Assembly: GCF_040581485.1 (NCBI RefSeq)
Contig: NC_090131.1
Span: 14,527,501-14,591,500, forward strand
Reading direction: 5' to 3'
DNA length: 64,000 bases
Origin: Linepithema humile
Lineage: Eukaryota > Arthropoda > Insecta > Hymenoptera > Formicidae
In this document: piece after piece, positions 22,056 to 31,700 of the stretch
Position numbering within the stretch: the stretch's first letter is position 1
Layout of the letters: every line of letters starts with the position of its first letter
Translations under genes and position numbers: made by a program
Notes under the pieces: model-generated
Databases searched by the model: none
Seen by the model: only the letters and a program-made list of their open reading frames with translations
What the model was told of the DNA's origin: nothing

Positions 22056-23090
22056 TCAATTACCATTTGTTTCGTCAACAATATTCCCTTCAAGATGATA
22101 TTTAAATTTCAATTCAATACATGTTGCGGTGTATCTTCTTGATATAGGCTTGCTGTGTGCAATTTTTCCGCTCGTTGAATACGAGTAAATCTCACTCTCC
22201 GATTTGTCCAAATTTTTGTAATCGTTGCGCTCCGGCTTAGTACTTATTGGATTCGACTGATGAGCAGTGATGAAGTCATTTTTTACGCTTTTGTATCCCA
22301 GATCGCCAGAATGCACGTAGCTTTTCGGTTCCATTGTTCGGTTTCCAATCTTGTTAGTGTCTACACAATTACTATCGAGCATGGCGATCTGCTGTGGCGA
22401 AGTCTGTTCCGACTTGAAAGTATGTTGTCTTGCGATAACCATCGGGCTGTGACTGTATTCTGAAGGCGCTTCATAAGACTCTACATAATTCAAACAATCA
22501 CACATCTCGACAATCTTATCAATATATGCCTGAGAACAATTCTCATCTATCAAATTATTGATAATAATATTCGGTTTATCCTTTTGGATGTAGTCCTTCA
22601 ATATGGTCATTTTCCTGGAAGAGTGCGATGTATTTACGTTCGGTCTAAAATTCTGCTCACCATCTTCGTCATATGCCAAACTTGTTTGTGAAACAGGTGC
22701 TTTGTTTTCTGACTCGGGAATAAAAGACTTTATGAACAAAGTATTTTTCTCGTAACTTTGAGAACTGTATTTCAAGCAATTATATTTTTCCTTCTTTTTT
22801 GGAAACTTATTACTTGAATATTCAGACTGAATACGTTCAGCTAATCTGTGAGACTTTGTTCTGGGAACAACTTTATCATTGTTCACGGATGTGTAATTCA
22901 GATCTGTCATTTTACTCTTCAAGTCATCATCGCTATCGGTAATAGGAGTAAGCCGATGAAATGTTATCGGACATCCCTGGTTAACGTATGTTCTCCATAG
23001 CAGATAAACATTTTCCCAGTTATCGGAAAAGCCGTTGTAAAATTTTCCGCGTACATAATTCGGCAAATCTGCGTGGAAGTGACGAGTGAT
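22056..23090 (-). pseudogene. Inverted SANTA-gene copy C with scrambled exon order
   Basis: Minus-strand frame that starts in the SANTA half (NYVRGKFYNGFSDNWENVYL), runs through the long exon-3 body to SESEIYS, and then joins exon 2 (SGKIAHSKPISRRYTATCIE). Exon 2 therefore follows exon 3, the reverse of normal order. The frame stays open throughout, which suggests a recent rearrangement. A CACGCAG acceptor precedes the SANTA part but no exon 1 lies upstream of it. Confidence 0.8.
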
Positions 23091-24791
23091 TAATCACTCG
23101 TCCCTCCTTGCCAAATTTGCCGAATTATGTACGCGGAAAATTTTACAACGGCTTTTCCGATGACTGGGAAAATGTTTATCTGCTATGGAGAACATACGTT
23201 AACCAGGGATGTCCGATAACATTTCATTGGCTTACTCCTATTACCGATAGCGATGATGACTCGAAGAGTGAAATGACAGATCTGAGATACACATGCGTGA
23301 ACAATGATGAAGTTGTTCCCAGAACAAAGTCTCACAGATTAGCTGAACGTATTCAGTCTGAATATTCGAGTAATAAGTTTCCAAAAAAGAAGGAAAAATA
23401 TAATAATTGCTTGAAATACAGTTCTCAAAATTACGAGAAAAATACTTTGTTCATAAAGCCTTTAATTCCCGAGTCAAAAAACAAAGCACCTGTTTCACAA
23501 ACGAGCTTGGCATATGACGAAGATGGTGAGCAGAATTTTAGACCGAACGTAAATACATCGCACTCTTCCAGGAAAATGACCATATTGAAGGACTACATCC
23601 AGAAGGATAAACCGAATATTATTATCAATAATTTGATAGATAAGAATTGTTCTCGGGCATATATTGATAAGATTGTCGAGATGTGTGATTGTTTGAATTA
23701 TGTAGCGTCTTATGAAGCGCTTTCAGAATGCATTCACAGCCCGATGGTTCTCGCAAGACAACATACTTTCAAGTCGGAACAGACTTCGCCACAGCAGACC
23801 GCCATGCTCGATAGCAATTGTGTAGACACTAACAAGATTGGAAACCGAACGATGGAACCGAAAAGCTACGTGCATTCTAGCGATCTGGGATACAAAAGCG
23901 TAAAAAATGACTTCATCACCGCTCATCAGTCGAATCCAATAAGTACTAAGCCGGAGCGCAACGATTACAAAAATTTGGACAAATCGGAGAGTGAGATTTA
24001 CTCGGGCATACCAAAAATACAGATCGAACGAGTTTTAAGACATAGAGAAAGAATGCACAACGGTCAAGTGGAAAAGAAAATAATGCCTCAGAAATATGCG
24101 GCGAATTCGCAGCACAATGCGAGAGGAGTCGGGTCTGAATCTGTTCGAACGACAATTCCAATCGTGAGTGCCAAAGAGACTTTATTTTCCGAACCTTGCA
24201 CAAGTACGCACGATGAAGCGACGAATGCAGGAAGACGCCGCAAAGCAGTTGTGCATCAAAGACCGCACAAAACCACTTTTTTAATCAATCAAGAGGCACA
24301 AAGAAGATTGAGATCTTCATCCACCGATAGCGAAGTAGAGAAATTAAGGTCTCTGCACAAGATAACGTAAAATTGATTCAAATAAAAATTAAATTATTCT
24401 CTTTTTGTTACATCAAGAAAAACTATACATTCAATTTCTTTTTATACAGCGTTTGCGCATCTCGCAGCCGAAAGTTTATACAGATGCGGACTTCTTGAAA
24501 GATCAGCTGAAAAGAACATCCTCTTTCTACGCTTCATTGCAAAACACAGTCTCACACGAGGGGTACGAAGGCATAACTAAACCTAAGTAATTTCCATTTA
24601 TTCAATTTTTTTTTTTAATTTAAGCAATGCTATGGTTGTATTTATATTATGATTTGCTGTATTTATTTAGCTACACGACCTGTTCATTAACGAAAAAGGC
24701 CAACAACAATATCACATGTGCTTATTATAAGGATGTTCCAGTTTCGGAAGACTTTTTGTCAGAGGATCAAATATCGATGTTCGGACGATAA
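23091..24791 (+). CDS. SANTA-gene copy D: exon 3 and 3' exons
   Basis: A plus-strand inverted twin of copy C starting at a perfect palindrome. The exon-3 frame covers the second half of SANTA and then a long, Ser/Lys-rich, probably disordered tail (to residue ~420). The phase-consistent continuation is a GAA/GTAGAG donor at 24334, exon 24450-24586 (RLRISQPKVYTDADFLKDQL) and exon 24671-24791 ending ISMFGR. The acceptor that precedes this exon in copies A and C (CGCAG) reads GCCAA here, so normal splicing into copy D looks lost. No SANT/Myb domain was seen. Confidence 0.75.
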
Positions 24792-25230
24792 TCGTGCAAA
24801 GGTTTTCATATTATATTAATATTTGCATTGCTAATATTTTTGATAATTCTAAGAAAATAATTTTTTTTGTTTTGCGTTTATAAATTATTTTGTAATATAA
24901 AATGTTTTGTTCATATTTTATAAGATATTATCGTAGGCAGTAATTTCAATATTCTTTTTTTAACGAGTTAGGAATCGCACACAAGTCATAAAGTTGCATT
25001 ACAGTGTAATATAAAAGTTTTATTTTCTAAGGATCACTTTTTCCAATGTCGTAAATCTAATCAATGGTTAAAGGATTACATAAAGAATGAAATATTGCAA
25101 TAGGAGAAAATTTCTTTCATAACGTAAATATTATATATAACATTATAATGTTAGTATTATAAATATTGTTTTGTTTTTTTTACTGTCGACTTTTATACAC
25201 TTTCTATTCATATGTTAAATAAAAGATTTA

Positions 25231-25533
25231 TGTTAGGATCGACATATATAAGTTTTTAAGTTGACTATTTTGAAAAGTTACTGATCGATTAAAGTGGCCC
25301 TAAAAGAGAGATATTCTTGTGTGGACAGAACTCGTTGCAAATATTTATGAGAAACGGGGAACAAAAGGTAGGATTGCCAAAGAAAGAAACAACGGATTTG
25401 AGATATATTGCTTTCGTGTTTCATGTTACCGTTTAACAACTGTATAAATTGTATGTACGAAATACCATCTGTTCTAAGTATTTAAGAAACATATATAGTT
25501 TGTTGGTACATATATATTCGAATAAAGGTTGTA
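25231..25533 (+). repeat. LTR-like direct repeat, right copy
   Basis: Starts TGTTAGGATCGACATATATA and ends near AATAAAGGTTGTA. Partner of 19399-19734. Confidence 0.7.
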
Positions 25534-25704
25534 AATAACTGAGGCAGATTACAAAATAGTGATTTTTTTTTGCGATTTTGCACATTTTTACATAAGATAA
25601 TATGCTCTTTTAAATGAGGGTTAAATAGACGCAAGCTATTAAAGTAATTTCAAACAAATGTGACTATATCCTAAAACGATATACTGTATGGAATTTTATA
25701 TATA

Positions 25705-25737
25705 CTAGAACAATACAAGCGCGCGCTACGCGCGCGC
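25705..25737 (-). mobile_element. Possible Helitron 3' terminus
   Basis: On the minus strand an 8-bp GCGCGCGC stem with a 3-nt loop (25719-25737) is followed after 10 nt by CTAG and then T. This is the hairpin plus CTRR architecture of Helitron 3' ends. The 5' TC end was not identified. Confidence 0.45.
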
Positions 25738-25849
25738 ACTTATTATTATAATTTAATAATTATAAAATCTAAATATTTAAAAAAAATTTTTTTAATTTTA
25801 AATAACCGCCAAAATAACTTTTGCTCTCAAACTATCAAACTGCCAGAAT

Positions 25850-25930
25850 AATCAAGATAACAATCAGCGTCGCAAAAAAGCGTCAACAATACTTTCGATA
25901 CATTCGAGTATCGATTTTTCATGCCTTTTT
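25850..25930 (+). repeat. Direct repeat flanking tandem arrays, left
   Basis: AATCAGCGTCGC, ACAATAC, TTCGATAC and TTTTTTAAGAGTGGA recur in the same order at 27393-27500. Confidence 0.7.
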
Positions 25931-25975
25931 TAAGAGTGGATTCAAGTAAATGATTTTTTTGATTCCAAGTAAATA

Positions 25976-26570
25976 TTCACTTGAATCAAGTAAATATTTT
26001 TTTTATTCAAGTAAATAAATTTTTTTATTGAAATAAATATTTATTAGAATCAAGTAAATATTTATTAGAATCAAGTAAATAATTACTAGAATTAAGAAAA
26101 TATTTATTAGAATCAAGTAAATATTTATTAGAATCAAATAAATATTTTTTTGATTTAAATAAATATTTATTTTATTCAAATAAATATTTATTAAAATCAA
26201 GTAAATGATTTCTTTTATTCATGTAAATATTAAATAAAATCAAGCAAATAATTTTTTTATTTAAGTAAATATTTATTAAAATCAAATAAATATTTATTAG
26301 ACTCAAGTAAATATTTATTAGAATCAAGTAAATATTTTTTTTATTTCAGTAAATATTTTTTTGATTTAAATAAATAATTTTTTTTTTATATATAATTTTT
26401 TGTATTCAAGTAAATATTTATTAGAATCAAGTAAATCTTTATTAGAATAAAGTAAATGATTTTTTTTATTTAAGTAAATATATATTAGAATCAAGTAAAT
26501 ATTCATTAGAATCAAGTAAATATTCATTAGAATCAAGTAAATGATTTTTTTATTCAAGTAAATATTTATT
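25976..26570 (+). repeat. Degenerate ~20-bp tandem array
   Basis: Many imperfect copies of TATTAGAATCAAGTAAATAT with T-run variants. Short ORFs here (for example minus 26003-26200) are products of the repeat. Confidence 0.9.
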
Positions 26571-26574
26571 AAAA

Positions 26575-26905
26575 ATTACCAAATATTTAGTAATTAAGAC
26601 GAAGTGATTTAATCATTATTACCAAGTATTTGGTAATTAGGACAAAGTGATTTAGTAATTATTACCAAATATTTGGTAATGGGAACTAAATTATTTTGTC
26701 CTAATTACCAAATATTTGGTAATGGAAACTAAATAATTTCGTATTAATTACCAAATATTTGGTAATGGGAACTAAATCATTTTGTCCTAATTACCAAATA
26801 TTTGGTAATGGGAACTAAATTATTTTGTCTTAATTATCAAATATTTGGTAATGGGAACTAAATCATTTCGTCCTGATTACCAAATATTTGGTAATGGGAA
26901 CTATA
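26575..26905 (+). repeat. 43-bp tandem array with palindromic core
   Basis: About seven units. Cores ATTACCAAATATTTGGTAAT recur at exactly 43-bp steps (for example 26665, 26708, 26751, 26794) with a GGGAACTAAATCATTTTGTC linker. Confidence 0.93.
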
Positions 26906-27125
26906 AAATTATGGTTGGATCTACCACAATGGATTATGGTCGATCCAACTAAAAAATTATGGTTGGATCTACCACAACGGATTATGGTCGATCCAACTAT
27001 AAAATTATGGTTGGATCTACCACAACGAATTATGGTTGATCCAACTATAAAATTATGGTTGGATCTACCACAACGGATTATGGTCGATCCAACTATAAAA
27101 TTATGGTTGAGTCTACCACAAAATA
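26906..27125 (+). repeat. 48-bp tandem array with inverted GTTGGATC/GATCCAAC
   Basis: Units start ATTATGG at 26956, 27004, 27052 and 27100. Each contains GTTGGATC and its complement GATCCAAC about 20 bp apart. The 82-codon frame at 26888-27136 is a translation of the repeat. Confidence 0.93.
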
Positions 27126-27229
27126 TATATATTTAAATAATTTTGCAAAAAAATTTATAATTAACGTCCTAATTTTTTACATATTTAAAATTTTTTTTTT
27201 ATTTGAATACAACTTGACAGCTTGAGGAA

Positions 27230-27390
27230 ATGTAAACAATTGTCATAGAAACATTTATAAATTGCTAATCAATATTGCCTTGACAACCATTTAAATATAA
27301 ATTGTCAAAATATATTTTTTGCACATGATCAATATTGCCTTTGACAACCATTTAAATATAAACTGTCAAAATATATTTTTCGCATATGAC
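27230..27390 (+). repeat. Two-copy direct repeat
   Basis: ACAACCATTTAAATATAAA followed by TGTCAAAATATATTTTT occurs twice, near 27282 and 27344, each preceded by TCAATATTGCC. Confidence 0.8.
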
Positions 27391-27392
27391 AT

Positions 27393-27500
27393 TGAGATAA
27401 CCAATCAGCGTCGCGATAAAACTGCAACAATACACTTCGATACTTTCGAGATTTCAATACATTCGACTATCGACTTCTCATGCTTTTTTTAAGAGTGGAA
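27393..27500 (+). repeat. Direct repeat flanking tandem arrays, right
   Basis: Partner of 25850-25930, so the three arrays lie between direct copies of one sequence. Confidence 0.65.
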
Positions 27501-28733
27501 TGACTATTTAATATACATAATGCCGCGCTTAAGGGGATGCTGGAGTTACCGGCCGGACATTATATTTTTTCGAACAAGAATATCTTTTTATTGGTTGCAT
27601 AGAATTGTAAATCCTTTTGCAGGAGTAAAGTGTACACAAAAACGGAATTCGGGCTGCTCGACTTTATTTGAAAAAAAAAGAATTAATAACAAAATTTGTT
27701 TCTATTCATTAATTTCTATTCTGCTCTTAGGATAACATATTGTATAGAGCTATCTATTTTCGTTTTTTATAAAAGTTTAACAGTTTTAAGACGCTGAATA
27801 AGAGCAGCCCGAATTGCGGACTGCAGAATAGAATGTTATGGAACCATTAAAATTGGGCTGAAAAGTCTAATGTAAAAAATATTCTTGTCCGACTATTTTT
27901 ACATACGTGTGCGTCCAATATCGGTATAACAGATGAAAAAATAACAGAAGATTAGTTCCAGGATAATATCAGAGAGGCGCTATACAATAATATGCGAATA
28001 TATACACGCACCACACATACGCATACACAATACATTCATACTTAGATTATGATTTATGCCGATAATATCACTCTCATTTTTAGTTCCATCGAAATGATGG
28101 CGCTTTCGCGTCGGAGTTCGTCAGGCACTCCAGCATCCTCTTAAGAGCCGCGGCTGTACCGCTAACATTATTAATAGTTGGAACAATCAGTTCTCCGTGT
28201 GTATCTTACAAATCTAATATGCCGATAGCATTGATGCAAAATATTGCAACTCTAATTCATTGTAGTTTTTTTCGTCTCGATTCAATAGTGCGACTGTAAC
28301 GAAGAGCATTTGAGAAGAAAAAGGTCGTACAAATGATTCTCCTGAAAGAAAGTTGTGGTTTTTGCAATTACGATACTTTCCATCGGTGCCGTCAAAGTGT
28401 GTGAAAATGAGTCGAGAAAATTGCCGGGCGTGCTGCTAGGCTTCAGTGGATTTCCTATAGACTTTATGTACACTGTAGGAAGAAACCGCTACAAAATAAA
28501 TAGATCACACTGATGTGATCGCACTAGAATTGCTGTAAACCGTACGGATACGGTGCAGCTTACGGCGGTCAATCAATGGGCTCTCCCTTTTGAGCGATCC
28601 GTTCAAACGCGAGCAATCAACGACGCCTCTGTCTTTCATCGATGAAACAGGTGTTCAACAACCCGCGTTCGCTGCTCGCACACAACATATCACGTAACTA
28701 ATAAATATAATCGGCTATGCACATGTAACTCCG
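27501..28733. other. Probable 3' flank/UTR of the minus-strand gene
   Basis: Unique-looking sequence of mixed composition directly downstream of the stop at 28734. No exon or element recognised. A 63-codon minus frame at 28282-28473 has no domain. Confidence 0.5.
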
Positions 28734-31700
28734 TTAGCTTTCGTCGTACAAAGGAGTACCGTCCCCGCTGAAGGATATACTCCGCGGACTAGAATTCGTG
28801 CGCGGAGTGCCACACGGAGACTTGTACGATGGGGTTCGTGTAGAGGACGGTCTACTTCTTCCGGAGGGCGTTGTTCTGCCTATCAATTCGTCGTAATTAC
28901 GCGGAATTTTCCTTGACTCATCATACCTAGGCGCATGGTGGAAAGAAACAAGGTGAGTTATTCTTGTGGTTGCGCAGTAGTCTAAAGGTAGTGGGGAGCG
29001 GACAGCCAATCATAGGGGGCCCATTTCATGAAAATTCAGTATGGCTGATGGCTGATGACATGCTTTATTAACGTATATAAAGTGTATATAGTGTTCCTCT
29101 TAAAAAAATATATAGTGTTCGTGCAGAGAGTTTTCTTAAATTTGGAAAAGACCGATGTGACCGTCGTGTAAGTAATAAATGAATATATAATATGAAGATT
29201 TGTTTAGAGTTTGGTGTAATATGTAATCACAACCAAAACAAAACAGTATTGTTTTACATTTAAAAAAAATTGCCGTATATATTAAACCTATCAAAAAACC
29301 TGTCGTATATATTACCCTTTCAAAAAAAGCTGTCGTACATATTAAAACCTTTCAACAAGTAATGCTGTTGTGTATATTAAAACTATAAAAAAATATGATA
29401 TCAGGAAATGACGCCAAGTGGGATTAAAGAACTATGAAAAAAGTTGTACACTATTTCTATAAAACTCTTCTATAAAACTTTTGTACATAAAGCTGTCGTA
29501 TATATTAAAAAAAAAATCTAAAAAAATGCTGTCGTACATATATTATTATATTGCATACTATATTTCACCATATTTTACATATACTATACTATATATATTA
29601 TATATATTATAACATATACTATACGATATATATTATTTATAATATTACATATACTATATATATTATAACAAATTAAACTCATAAATAAAAAAAATAAAAA
29701 AAATATTAAAAAAATAAAAATATTTTAGCAAAAAAAATTTTTAAATATTAAAAAAATTTAATTAAAATAAAAAAATATTTATTAAAAAACGCAAAAAAAC
29801 TTGGCGTTGCTACAGTAAACTACATGTTAACTTACATGATGTCAACTTATTACATTATGTCAATTTATCGTCAATTGTTATATTATTACTAATTTTTTTG
29901 CTTTATAATATTTTGAGGTGTAGCAACGCCAAGTTTTTTTGCGTTTTTTAATAAATATTTTTTTATTTTAATTAAATTTTTTTAATATTTAAAAATTTTT
30001 TTTGCTAAAATATTTTTATTTTTTTAATATTTTTTTTATTTTTTTTATTTATGAGTTTAATTTGTTATAATATATATAGTATATGTAATATTATAAATAA
30101 TATATATTGTATAGTATATGTTATAATATATATAATATATATAGTATAGTATATGTAAAATATGGTGAAATATAGTATGCAATATAATAATATATGTACG
30201 ACAGCATTTTTTTAGATTTTTTTTTTAATATATACGACAGCTTTATGTACAAAAGTTTTATAGAAGAGTTTTATAGAAATAGTGTACAACTTTTTTCATA
30301 GTTCTTTAATCCCACTTGGCGTCATTTCCTGATATCATATTTTTTTATAGTTTTAATATACACAACAGCATTACTTGTTGAAAGGTTTTAATATGTACGA
30401 CAGCTTTTTTTGAAAGGGTAATATATACGACAGGTTTTTTGATAGGTTTAATATATACGGCAATTTTTTTTAAATGTAAAACAATACTGTTTTGTTTTGG
30501 TTGTGACAAGAGCGTGTACTTGGCGTCTTTTTCTTTACCTTTTTTTTTTGAAAAGGTTATTTTTTGAGATATTATTTCTTTTTTTTTAGTAATTAGTTTT
30601 GATTGTGACAAGAGCGTGTACTTGGCACCTTTATTTTACCTTTTTTTTAAAAAAGGTAATTGATAGAATTTTTTTTTCTAATGATATATATACGACAGTG
30701 TTTTTTAAAGCTAAAATAATGAAATATTAGTTAGATTTTGCTAAAGACGGCCCATCATCACCCCAGTTGTACTTTCAGTATACAGCATACGACGGTCCTC
30801 TTTAATTAATTAAGTTACAAAAATACAAAATTCTATAAATATCATATTGTTTCTAGGCCATTGTGTTTTTCTAATTGAAGCATCATCAGCTTTAATCCAA
30901 TCATTTTTTTCTCTATACAGGGTGTCCCATTTAACTTGAGACAACTAAATATTTCGAAAAATAAGCATTGTACGAAAAAATGTCCCAAATAAACTTTTAA
31001 TATTATCAAGGGGGACGTCTGCCTGTATAAAAATTAACCCGCCCCCACCGCTCCTTGGGGGTGGGGCGGGTGGCAACTTTGAAATTTCAAATAGGAACCT
31101 CCATTTTTTATTACAGATTCGGATTCCTTGGAAAAAAATACGTAAGTTTTGTCTGAGACATTTTTTCGAATCGTGATAGATGGCGCTGTAATCAGTGAAA
31201 ATTAGTTTTTGCCATTTTCTCTCACCATCGAAGTGCTTTATTTCAGTGAGTCCCCTTGCCTCTCACTATTCAATTACAATAAATGCTCGAAATGATGACT
31301 TTCCATTTCGATGCATTTATTAACTCGAGCTTGGAATACTTGTACACATGTAGAAAGTGTATCTGGCGTTATTTGTGCGCAAGCATATCTAATACGTTCC
31401 ACCATGTTTTCTCGAGTATTTGGTACTTTTGTATACACTTTTTCTTTAAGGTAACATAAAATTATTTCAACTTTCAAAATTATTTCAAAATTATTTCAAC
31501 TTTCTTCTTTAAAGATAAATAATCCATTATTTATTTGCTGAAATAAAGAACGCGTCCGTAAAAAAACAAGTAGCTAGCGTACCAAAACTATGAGGCATCT
31601 ACATATGTAGTAAATTTCTGAAATACTGAAAATACTGAAAAGGAGAAACAAAATAAATGAAAGAAATTAAGTCAGAACAATTCTTCAATAACTGGATTTT

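Noticed and set aside
26888..27136. 82-codon frame with repeated KLWLDLPQ-type units
   Set aside because: It is the translation of the 48-bp minisatellite, with no start context or splice support.
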